Source: an uncultured Bacteroidales bacterium
GTDB taxonomy: Bacteria; Bacteroidota; Bacteroidia; Bacteroidales; JAUNSR01
Reading direction: 5' to 3'
Assembly (NCBI GenBank): GCA_947074245.1
Contig: CAMTOW010000147.1
Coordinates: 1-5,987, forward strand
Length of the DNA stretch: 5,987 nt
In this document: positions 1-5,903 of the stretch, piece after piece
Layout of the letters: every line of letters starts with the position of its first letter
How positions within the stretch are numbered: position 1 is the first letter of the stretch
Position numbers and translations under genes: made by a program
Notes under the pieces: model-generated
Database searches by the model: none
Seen by the model: only the letters and a program-made list of their open reading frames with translations
Told to the model about the DNA's origin: nothing

Positions 1-48
1 CGAGATTCTCCGGAGTGACTGGAGTTCAGACGTGTGCTCTTCCGATCT
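1..48. other. Illumina index-adapter remnant (sequencing artefact, not genomic)
   Basis: Bases 15-48 match the Illumina TruSeq read-2 adapter, beginning GTGACTGGAGTTCAGACG and ending GCTCTTCCGATCT. Bases 1-6 (CGAGAT) match the end of the P7 segment. The eight bases between them (TCTCCGGA, 7-14) sit exactly where the i7 index belongs and are the reverse complement of TCCGGAGA, which I recall as TruSeq HT index D702. The order P7 end, index, read-2 adapter is the library construct and has no biological explanation. Genomic sequence therefore starts at about base 49, and this is a true contig end left untrimmed. Nothing biological should be annotated across it. Confidence 0.97.
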
Positions 49-49
49 G

Positions 50-196
50 GGCAATATGGCAAAAGCCGCACTCGTGTCGTGGATTATCCGCAACAAGATC
101 GTTAAGCTGGCCGACATAAAAAACTGGTCGTGGCGCAACTTTAAATTCGATGCGAAGAATTCCGACACGACCAATTGGTATTTCGTAAGAGCTTGA
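50..196 (+). CDS. 3' end of an unidentified gene, truncated by the contig end
   Basis: An open frame enters from the adapter junction and ends at TGA 194-196, giving 48 residues. The visible tail is basic and rich in aromatics, with four tryptophans (as in SWIIRNK, NWSWRNFKF and TNWYFVRA). It shows no signal peptide, metal-binding motif or catalytic motif that I recognise. The composition looks like genuine protein and not a chance frame. I do not recognise the family. An internal ATG at 56-58 could in principle start a very short protein of 46 residues, but a truncated longer gene is more likely because the frame is open up to the contig end. It reads in the same direction as yaaA, but the gap of about 234 bases argues against tight coupling. 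Confidence 0.55.
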   Translation, partial: GNMAKAALVSWIIRNKIVKLADIKNWSWRNFKFDAKNSDTTNWYFVRA

Positions 197-207
197 AAGA
201 ACGTCTT

Positions 208-232
208 CCGGTTTTCGTAAATCGGATTTCTT
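208..232 (+). terminator. Possible weak terminator after the truncated gene
   Basis: Twelve bases after the stop codon, 208-214 can pair with 219-225: a 7-bp stem including one G-U pair, with the four-base loop TCGT. The T-rich run ATTTCTT follows at 226-232. Position and layout suit an intrinsic terminator. The stem is short and the T run is interrupted, so this is only a candidate. Confidence 0.35.
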
Positions 233-404
233 CCGGCAAATGACCCGACGAATCGCGAATCAGCGGATTTCGTACAACCGAAAGTGGAAAATATGTCTGC
301 CCGACCTATTTCCCGCTTTCCTCGTTTTGCCGATGGTTTGTTTCATCCGTCATCCGCATCCGGTCGCTTCATCCGTTTCGTAGAGCGAGCCGGTATATAA
401 ACTC

Positions 405-414
405 AGTTTAAACT
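405..414. promoter_or_regulatory. 10-bp perfect palindrome just upstream of yaaA
   Basis: AGTTTAAACT is a perfect inverted repeat ending 16 bases before the yaaA start codon. It could be a small operator or an A/T-rich translation-initiation region, as is common in Bacteroidota. A 10-bp palindrome in A/T-rich DNA can also arise by chance. The rest of 197-430 holds no open frame I would call a gene and no convincing TAnnTTTG box. The hexamer CATCCG occurs four times between 344 and 375. Confidence 0.25.
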
Positions 415-430
415 CTAAAAATCCATCCAA

Positions 431-1186
431 ATGAAAATTATAATCTCCCCTTCGAAGACGATGAATTTCAAGGGTTCTACTCCCGAATTCCACACGACCA
501 TACCTTATTTCGAAGGCGACGCCTCCCGTCTTGCGGTTCGGATGCGTGATTATTCGGCTGAGGAGCTGGTCGAAGCGTTGGGAATCAGCAATACGCTGGC
601 GGCGCGTACCTATCAGCAATACCAACAATTTGATACGCCCGAAGCTCCGCGTCGCGAAGCCGTATTCGCTTATTGCGGACTGGTGTTCTCTGCGCTGATC
701 GGAGAGGAGCCCGATCCGAACATGATCCGATACGCTCAGGATCATTTGCGAATCCTTTCCGGGCTTTATGGTATCCTGCGACCGCTCGATCTGATTCAGC
801 CTTACCGACTGGATGTGGGCGATCCGATCGATTCGCCCGATGACAATTCGCTTTATGAGTTCTGGCGAGACCGGGTGACGGCGCAGCTCGCTCAGGAGGG
901 ATTGGGAGAGGCTCTGATCAATCTGGCATCGGACGAGTATTTTCGTATGGTTGTCAAGTCATTGCTTCCTGCCGATCTGCCTGTGATCACCCCTGTTTTT
1001 AAAGAACAGCGCGGTAGCGCATACAAGGTGATCGTGACCGATACGAAGAAAGCGCGAGGCACGATGTCGCGCTATATTCTTAAAAACCGGATTACCGATC
1101 CGCAACAGTTGAAACAATATCAGGAAGACGGGTATGTGTTTTTCCCCGATTTATCTTCCGAAACGGAATGGGTATTCGTGCGCTAA
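431..1186 (+). CDS. yaaA: Peroxide stress protein YaaA (UPF0246/DUF328 family)
   Basis: The 251-residue product matches the YaaA family along its whole length; E. coli YaaA has about 258 residues. Signature stretches are the N-terminal MKIIISPSKTMNF, the core LSGLYGILRPLDLIQPYRL (residues 109-127), INLASDEYF (163-171) and KKARGTMSRYI (206-216), each of which aligns closely with E. coli YaaA as I remember it. Known of the family: in E. coli it is induced by OxyR and lowers free intracellular iron during hydrogen peroxide stress, limiting Fenton damage. It is a soluble cytoplasmic protein and has been reported to bind DNA through a helix-hairpin-helix-like element. The start at 431 fits, because the protein begins directly with the conserved beta-strand and motif. 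No strong Shine-Dalgarno sequence is visible, which is normal in this phylum. Peroxide regulation here is inferred from the family; I see no recognisable OxyR site. It appears to be a single-gene unit. Confidence 0.96.
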   Translation: MKIIISPSKTMNFKGSTPEFHTTIPYFEGDASRLAVRMRDYSAEELVEALGISNTLAARTYQQYQQFDTPEAPRREAVFAYCGLVFSALIGEEPDPNMIRYAQDHLRILSGLYGILRPLDLIQPYRLDVGDPIDSPDDNSLYEFWRDRVTAQLAQEGLGEALINLASDEYFRMVVKSLLPADLPVITPVFKEQRGSAYKVIVTDTKKARGTMSRYILKNRITDPQQLKQYQEDGYVFFPDLSSETEWVFVR

Positions 1187-1221
1187 TCATTGCTTCATTT
1201 TGCGATTAGGAATGGAGCGAA

Positions 1222-1298
1222 TCACAGTTGTGTGCAACCCGGCTTACAGTTGTGATCCGGTTGATGCACAGTTGTGATTCGTAGGTATTCTACTTGTG
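1222..1298 (+). repeat. Tandem 22-bp-phased repeat array (3 strong units plus 1 degenerate)
   Basis: The core ACAGTTGTG occurs at 1224-1232, 1246-1254 and 1268-1276, a spacing of exactly 22 bases each time. A fourth, weaker copy keeps only TTGTG (1294-1298), again exactly 22 bases on. Sequence between the cores is not conserved, so this is not a simple duplicated tandem repeat but a set of spaced sites. The core is a near-palindrome, CACA-GT-TGTG, best seen in units 1 and 3. A spacing of 22 bases is close to two helical turns, so all cores face the same side of the DNA. The last core falls where the -33 element of the downstream promoter should be. This arrangement is what an operator or activator array for the pseudouridine synthase gene would look like. 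The binding protein is unknown. An imperfect inverted repeat (CAACCCGG 1235-1242 with CCGGTTG 1257-1263) brackets the second core. Confidence 0.7.
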
Positions 1299-1327
1299 CG
1301 TATATTTCTGTTTAATCGCTATCTTTG
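1294..1327 (+). promoter_or_regulatory. Bacteroidota-type promoter for the pseudouridine synthase gene
   Basis: TATCTTTG at 1320-1327 is a full match to the Bacteroides -7 consensus TAnnTTTG. TTGTG at 1294-1298 lies 21 bases upstream, the expected distance for the -33 element (consensus TTTG), although its match is imperfect. Transcription would start near 1331-1335, giving a leader of roughly 120 bases before the start codon at 1457. The weak -33 element overlapped by the last phased repeat suggests a promoter that depends on a bound regulator; this is inference. Confidence 0.65.
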
Positions 1328-1332
1328 CACCC

Positions 1333-1445
1333 GCAGCCGGCTGCCGATAGCCAGTCAACCCACCGATCTGCCGACCCTGTATGATTGACAGGCGAATCCG
1401 GATTAGGGGAACATCTTGCTCGACGCATGCCGCTTTGAAACAAAG
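1333..1445 (+). promoter_or_regulatory. Palindrome-rich 5' leader of the pseudouridine synthase mRNA
   Basis: The leader contains a perfect 12-bp palindrome, GCAGCCGGCTGC (1333-1344), at the predicted transcript start. It also has a hairpin CCTGT/ACAGG with a seven-base loop (1376-1392), a perfect palindrome AATCCGGATT (1395-1404), and a hairpin CTTTG-AAA-CAAAG (1433-1445) ending 11 bases before the start codon. The last could affect ribosome access. I recognise no known riboswitch class and no T-box or ribosomal-protein leader. Each element is short and could be chance; together they are denser than in the other leaders in this window. Confidence 0.35.
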
Positions 1446-1456
1446 TATAAAACCGA

Positions 1457-2131
1457 ATGACTGTAATTTACGAAGACAACCACATCATCGCCGTGAATAA
1501 GACCTGCAACGAGATCGTGCAGGGAGACAAGACGGGCGATGAGCCGCTTTCGGAGACCTTGAAGAAGTGGCTGAAAGAAAAATATAACAAACCGGGCAAC
1601 GTATTCGTCGGTGTTACGCATCGTCTGGACCGACCGACATCGGGGATCGTGCTTTTCGCCAAAACCAGCAAAGCGCTTACCCGGCTCAACGAAATGTTCC
1701 GCACCGGGGAGGTGAAAAAGACCTATTGGGCATTGGTGAAGAATAAAAAGATCGCGCCCGAAGCCGAGCTGACCCATTGGCTGGTTCGCAACGAGAAGCA
1801 GAACAAATCGTACGCGTACGATCAGGAGAAACCGGCATCGAAGAAAGCGATTCTTCATTATCAGGTGTTGGCGCAATCCGACAATTATTCGTTGCTGGAA
1901 GTGGATTTGAAGACCGGGCGCCATCATCAGATCCGTTGTCAGCTTGCAAAGATCGGAGCACCCATCAAGGGGGATCTGAAATACGGATTCGATCGTTCCA
2001 ATCCCGACGGAGGGATCAGTCTGCATGCGCGGCGGGTACGGTTTATCCATCCCGTATCGAAAGAGGAAGTCGTTATAGAAGCTCCCGTGCCGGAAGACAA
2101 TTTGTGGAGATCGCTCGTACAGGGTTTATAA
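1457..2131 (+). CDS. RluA-family RNA pseudouridine synthase
   Basis: The 224-residue protein is a single RluA-type catalytic domain without an N-terminal S4 RNA-binding domain. Motif II, HRLDRPTSG (residues 55-63), carries the catalytic aspartate Asp58. The KxY motif is KKTY (87-90). The TGRHHQIR segment (153-160) followed by GDLKYG (172-177) is the conserved RluA-family C-terminal signature (usually TGRTHQIR...GDxxYG), and SLHARRVRFIHP (188-199) is the usual final motif. The enzyme isomerises specific uridines to pseudouridine in rRNA or tRNA. Which site cannot be told from sequence, so I give no symbol. The usual NKPxG near the N-terminus reads NKTCNEIVQGDKTGD here, and as I recall Bacteroidota members commonly have an IVQGDKTGD-like run. 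The ATG at 1457 fits because the protein starts directly at the first conserved strand. It has its own promoter and terminator, so it is probably monocistronic. Confidence 0.93.
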   Translation: MTVIYEDNHIIAVNKTCNEIVQGDKTGDEPLSETLKKWLKEKYNKPGNVFVGVTHRLDRPTSGIVLFAKTSKALTRLNEMFRTGEVKKTYWALVKNKKIAPEAELTHWLVRNEKQNKSYAYDQEKPASKKAILHYQVLAQSDNYSLLEVDLKTGRHHQIRCQLAKIGAPIKGDLKYGFDRSNPDGGISLHARRVRFIHPVSKEEVVIEAPVPEDNLWRSLVQGL

Positions 2132-2160
2132 CCTGAATATACCTTATTAGATAAGAACTA

Positions 2161-2203
2161 ACCCCGTGAACCGGATTCGCATCCGGCTTCACGGGGTCTT
2201 TTT
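2161..2203 (+). terminator. Strong intrinsic terminator, probably shared by convergent genes
   Basis: Bases 2161-2176 pair with 2181-2197 to form a 16-bp stem with one bulged C (2187) and a TCGC loop. A C and then five Ts follow, ending at 2203. It lies 29 bases after the pseudouridine synthase stop and 21 bases before the stop codon of the convergent lipoprotein gene. Read from the minus strand, the stem is preceded by an A run and followed by the moderately T-rich TAGTTCTTATCT, so it probably stops both transcripts. A smaller inverted repeat, CTTAT-TAG-ATAAG, precedes it at 2143-2155. Confidence 0.92.
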
Positions 2204-2224
2204 GTAGACTATAAAGGAAATGTA

Positions 2225-3034
2225 TTAATACAGTTTGAGTATCAGCGTATCGGAGTTGATCCCCGTGAAGATGCCATACCCGTTGTTGACATTGGTCGGC
2301 GGATTGGTCATATTCTGCGAATTGGACGAATTGCTGTAATAGAGATCCACATATTCCTGATTGACCCGGAACAACACGACATAGTGTCGCCCGTAATAAT
2401 CGAACTCCCTGGAGTTTACCTGGAAGGTCGTATCGACCGACGGCGTATAGGTTTTCGTGCGCGGACCGTAATAATTATAAATCGGGGTGGTCCAGCTTTC
2501 CATGTGCCGGATGTGTTGCAGATGAAACGTTTCGGCCGGATTGTCCCAGGTATAGGTAACGTACCGGATCGTATCGTCGCTGAAGCGTTCGGTATGAAGC
2601 AACGATTCGGCATTGGCGCGGAAGTTGACCGGACGTTCGGGGACGGTAGTGGTCGCCCAGACCGATTTGCCCGCATATTCGAAATCGATCCGGTAGGAGT
2701 GGCCTTCGGCGATGATCCTATCGGATCCGTAATACCCGACGGAATCTTCACGCAGCAGTTCGTGCGACCCGTCGGTGAGATCGGAAAGGATCACATCCAG
2801 TCCGCCGACGGGCTGAACGAACGTAGTATCCTCCCGTTCGTAAACGCATTGCTGATTGATGCTGACCAAAGCGGCACGCCCTGCATGGAGAAACGCTTCG
2901 ACCACCGCCTGGTCGGGGTCGGCTTTGGCGAAATCGCCGCTTTCGCATCCCGTCGCCAATCCGAGCAGCGTAGCTGTTACGCCAAACAGGCAGCGGGTGA
3001 ACTTACGACCGTATTTATCTTGTTTCTTTTTCAT
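2225..3034 (-). CDS. DUF4249-like outer-membrane lipoprotein
   Basis: The 269-residue product has a lipoprotein signal: a basic start (MKKKQDKYGRKFTR), a hydrophobic stretch (residues 16-28) and the lipobox LATGC with Cys30 as the lipidated residue. Acidic residues follow the cysteine (CESGD), which could serve as a surface-export signal, though I cannot confirm this. The mature part begins with VVEAFLHAG, then a strand-rich region with GHSYRIDFEYAGKSVWATTTVPERP (about 111-135) and ends NGYGIFTGINSDTLILKLY. This layout fits DUF4249 lipoproteins, which are often encoded next to TonB-dependent receptors in Bacteroidota. The C-terminal half is rich in Tyr, Asn and Ser. It starts 21 bases after the receptor's stop codon in the same frame and is clearly the second gene of that operon. 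By position it would be the receptor's surface partner, analogous to SusD but unrelated in sequence. The ligand is unknown. The family call rests on recalled pattern and context. Confidence 0.8.
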   Translation of the reverse strand: MKKKQDKYGRKFTRCLFGVTATLLGLATGCESGDFAKADPDQAVVEAFLHAGRAALVSINQQCVYEREDTTFVQPVGGLDVILSDLTDGSHELLREDSVGYYGSDRIIAEGHSYRIDFEYAGKSVWATTTVPERPVNFRANAESLLHTERFSDDTIRYVTYTWDNPAETFHLQHIRHMESWTTPIYNYYGPRTKTYTPSVDTTFQVNSREFDYYGRHYVVLFRVNQEYVDLYYSNSSNSQNMTNPPTNVNNGYGIFTGINSDTLILKLY

Positions 3035-3055
3035 TGTTGGTTGGTATTCGGCAGA

Positions 3056-5821
3056 TTAAAACTTAATACTGAAATTCAAGTTGGGAGTGAAGCCCATGTA
3101 ATTGATGTTGGTTTCGGTGATCTCATTGTCCACCACCTGGAACTCCTTATACCATACATTCTTGCGATTGTAGAGGTTGAAGAAAGACAGATTGACCGAA
3201 CAAGGCACCTTCGAGGCGATCTTAAAATTATAGGTAGCCGCGATGTCCAGGCGATGATAGGATGGCAGGCGTTTCCCGTTTTTCTCGGAGATGGTGAAAA
3301 ACGTTTTCTCCGTTCCGTCGGGCAAAGTTACCTGATACAATCCTTCGGGTGCCGTATACGGTTTCCCGGTCGCCAGCAACCAATTGGCCGAAAAATCCCA
3401 GTTGCGCCATTTGTAGATCCCCACTACCTTGAATTCGTGCGTCACATCGTTGGATGCATAGTATTTATAACTGCTGATGTCGGGGAAATTATGAATCACC
3501 TGTCCCCATGTATAAGATATCCATCCGGTGATGTTGCCATACTTCTTCTGCAACAAGACATCGAATCCGCGCGCGTATCCGTCGCCGGTATAAAATCGGT
3601 CGCTGTAAATGGTGGAAGCCGAATTCTGGTTTTCAGATCCCATTCCTCCTACCCCGGGGCGGCCGCCGTTATCGCTCGTCATGCTGGTGGTACGGATCGA
3701 GTATTCCGAGATGTCATACAGTTTTTTATAATAACCTTCGATATCGATCAGATAGCCGTTGGTCTCGTACGAGAATCCCGCCACGCCCTGCAAGCTTCGC
3801 CCGACCGGCATCAGATCGCCGTCGGCAGCCAACCAGAAATCCCGGTTACCCTGCATGATATCTTCGCGGGTGATCTTTTTGGCGAACTGATAATAATAGC
3901 CCGTCGAACCTTTCAGTTTCCATTTCCGCGTCAGATCGTAGGATGCCGACAAACGCGGTTCGAAATAGACTTTTCCCGTAGGAGAGTAGTAGTTTCCGCG
4001 TACACCTCCGTTGAGTTGCAGACGCTGGTCGAACAGATTCAGTTTGTCTTGAAGATAAAATGCTACCAGAGTCGCGTTGCTGGTATTATCGAGTACGGTC
4101 AGCGTATCGTTTTCGGTCAGTCCGTACGACGTGTTGGTTCGGTTGGCCTGTACGCCAAACATCAATCGCTGATGTTCGTTGAGTGCATATTCAAAATCCA
4201 GACGGGCCGAAAAATCGTCCAACTTGTTGTCTTCGGCCAGGGTTTCGGTGGTCGTCGACGAACTGGTGATCGAGGTGGGTACCGAACTTTCCCGGTCGCG
4301 GTTGTTGAAATAGTGCGAATAGGTAAACAGCATGTTGCTGTACAAGCGCAAGTTCCAGTTGCGAGCCCACCGTAAGGCGCTACCCGTATTGCCCCATTTG
4401 GTTTTATCGGAATTGTTGATACTGAACGAACTGCTTCCATGACCGCCTGATGGGTTGAAATTGTTATCCAGATCATCCGCCCCATTGTAAAAGCTCATCG
4501 ACAGGATGTCTTTGTCGGAAGGGCGGTAGGTCACTTTTGCATTCACATCGTAAAAATACGAATCATAGCCCGCGTCGTTTTGCGGCATTCCGCCCCCTGG
4601 AGGTTTCATTCCTCCGCCATCGGGCATATCGCTCGGGCCGGATGGTGTGCTGCTGCCTGATTGATTCGATTGTTTGAGGATCCGGTTGTAAAGAGGGCTT
4701 TGCCAGCTTCGGCGTCCGGCTGCCAGAAACGTGATCTTCTTGCCGATCGGAAATTCGATGTAGGCGTTGGCCGACATCAGGCTGATATCCGCCATCGCGC
4801 CGAAACCTTTGGTCGTACCCTCTTTGCCGGTGATCTCCACCAGACTCGAAAGGCGTCCGCCGTATTTGGCGTCGAAGCCCCCTTTGTAGAGCTGAATATC
4901 TTTGATGGCGTTGCTGTTGAAAGCACTGTAGAATCCGAACAGATGCTGGACGTTGTAGATCGGAATCCCGTCATACAATACCAGCGATTGATCCGGCGTA
5001 CCGCCGCGTACATACAATCCCGATGAATTTTCGTTGGCGGCACTGATGCCCGGCATCAGCTGGAACGTACGGAAGATATCTTTTTCGCCCAGACTGGGCA
5101 GTACGTTCATCTTGAGCGGCGTCATTTTGATTACGCCCACCTGTTCGTTGGTTTGCAGCAGATCCTGTTTTTCGCTCAGGATCACCACTTCGTTGAGCAG
5201 TTCGGTAGCGGGTTCCATGGCGATGGTCATATTCTGCAATGACATTTCGGGAGTCAGTTTCAGCAGATACGGTTTGTATCCGATGTAACTGATCAATACC
5301 GAGGAGGTATCGTTGGGGATGTTGAGCAGCGTAAACAAACCGTCGGCATTGGTAGAGGTTCCGGTTTTGGTACGGGTGACCACCAGATTCACGAAGGGGA
5401 GGGTTTCGTAGGTTGTGATATCCACGATTTTCCCACTGAGCGATACGTTATGGCGCGAAGCCTTATCGAATACCTTTTCGCGTTTCACGACCTCTTTCTG
5501 ATCCAGCTGTTTCCAGATCTCCACGACGTGGATGGTCTGATCGTCGTCGATGATGTATTTGAGCTTGTTGTTTTTACAAACCACGTATTTCATAAAATCG
5601 TCGAGCGAGCGCTTGAACGGAGGTTCGCTGATCGTGATCTTTTTGGCGTATTCGCGGTTGAAAGAGAATTTCAGGTTCTTTTCGGCGGCGATCCGGTCGA
5701 GCACCTCTTCGAGTGTCCCGGTATACCAACCGTTCAAAACCGTATCCCCGATTTTCTGCGCGTACGCACCGTAGCTATTCAGCAGGAGCAGCAGAATCAG
5801 GTGAAAGGAAAATTTTTTCAT
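3056..5821 (-). CDS. TonB-dependent outer-membrane receptor with STN and carboxypeptidase-regulatory-like domains
   Basis: I place the start at 5821, giving 921 residues, because a clear signal peptide begins there: MKKFSFHLILLLLLNSYGAYA, cut after Ala21. An upstream in-frame ATG at 5887 would put 22 non-signal residues in front of it. Domain order: STN (about 25-100, TLEEVLDRIAAEKNLKFSF), carboxypeptidase-regulatory-like beta-sandwich (about 126-203, LSGKIVDITTYETLPFVNL, then SYIGYKP), plug (about 209-335, with LYVRGGTPDQSLVLYDGIPI and KGGFDAKYGGRLSSLVEI), then a 22-strand-type barrel ending NLNFSIKF with the usual terminal Phe. It imports a substrate across the outer membrane using TonB energy. 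The substrate is unknown. The STN domain is the type that contacts FecR-like anti-sigma factors, but none is encoded in the visible upstream DNA. It is too short and lacks the SusD neighbour of a classic SusC. A Gly/Pro/Met-rich insert lies at residues 385-420. It is the first gene of a two-gene operon with the DUF4249-like lipoprotein. Confidence 0.94.
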   Translation of the reverse strand: MKKFSFHLILLLLLNSYGAYAQKIGDTVLNGWYTGTLEEVLDRIAAEKNLKFSFNREYAKKITISEPPFKRSLDDFMKYVVCKNNKLKYIIDDDQTIHVVEIWKQLDQKEVVKREKVFDKASRHNVSLSGKIVDITTYETLPFVNLVVTRTKTGTSTNADGLFTLLNIPNDTSSVLISYIGYKPYLLKLTPEMSLQNMTIAMEPATELLNEVVILSEKQDLLQTNEQVGVIKMTPLKMNVLPSLGEKDIFRTFQLMPGISAANENSSGLYVRGGTPDQSLVLYDGIPIYNVQHLFGFYSAFNSNAIKDIQLYKGGFDAKYGGRLSSLVEITGKEGTTKGFGAMADISLMSANAYIEFPIGKKITFLAAGRRSWQSPLYNRILKQSNQSGSSTPSGPSDMPDGGGMKPPGGGMPQNDAGYDSYFYDVNAKVTYRPSDKDILSMSFYNGADDLDNNFNPSGGHGSSSFSINNSDKTKWGNTGSALRWARNWNLRLYSNMLFTYSHYFNNRDRESSVPTSITSSSTTTETLAEDNKLDDFSARLDFEYALNEHQRLMFGVQANRTNTSYGLTENDTLTVLDNTSNATLVAFYLQDKLNLFDQRLQLNGGVRGNYYSPTGKVYFEPRLSASYDLTRKWKLKGSTGYYYQFAKKITREDIMQGNRDFWLAADGDLMPVGRSLQGVAGFSYETNGYLIDIEGYYKKLYDISEYSIRTTSMTSDNGGRPGVGGMGSENQNSASTIYSDRFYTGDGYARGFDVLLQKKYGNITGWISYTWGQVIHNFPDISSYKYYASNDVTHEFKVVGIYKWRNWDFSANWLLATGKPYTAPEGLYQVTLPDGTEKTFFTISEKNGKRLPSYHRLDIAATYNFKIASKVPCSVNLSFFNLYNRKNVWYKEFQVVDNEITETNINYMGFTPNLNFSIKF

Positions 5822-5872
5822 GTTATAGCGGATCAAGTGATGAACGTATGTGATGATAAATTCTAACGGATG

Positions 5873-5903
5873 TAAAATTAGGTTCAATCAACCGACCGGA
5901 AAC
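5873..5903 (-). promoter_or_regulatory. Tentative promoter for the receptor operon
   Basis: On the minus strand, TAATTTTA (5880 down to 5873) resembles the Bacteroidota -7 box TAnnTTTG with its final G replaced. GTTTCC (5903 down to 5898), about 18 bases upstream, is a poor match to the -33 element. Transcription would begin near 5868, about 45 bases before the receptor start. No other -7-like box is better placed in 5822-5987. The rest of this stretch to the window end shows no gene I would support. Confidence 0.25.

Noticed and set aside
1222..1298. The 22-base repeats as a CRISPR array or a catabolite-repressor (CRP) site
   Set aside because: The repeated core is only 9 bases, with spacers of 13 bases and no cas genes. 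The half-sites are TCACA-N2-TGTGA, the reverse order of a CRP site (TGTGA-N6-TCACA).
1381..1500. A 39-codon + strand frame starting in the pseudouridine synthase leader and overlapping its start, a possible leader peptide
   Set aside because: No ribosome-binding signal and no attenuator-like codon run, and its Arg/His-rich sequence looks like an out-of-frame reading of the gene.
431..2131. yaaA and the pseudouridine synthase gene as one operon
   Set aside because: They are 270 bases apart with a repeat array, a good promoter and a long leader between them, so the second gene is most likely transcribed on its own.
3056..5821. Calling the receptor SusC
   Set aside because: The downstream partner is DUF4249-like and not SusD, and the N-terminal STN domain and total length fit the FecA-like STN receptor class better.
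5822..5887. An upstream in-frame ATG at 5887 extending the receptor by 22 residues
   Set aside because: The extension would bury the clear signal peptide that starts at 5821, so the shorter form is preferred.
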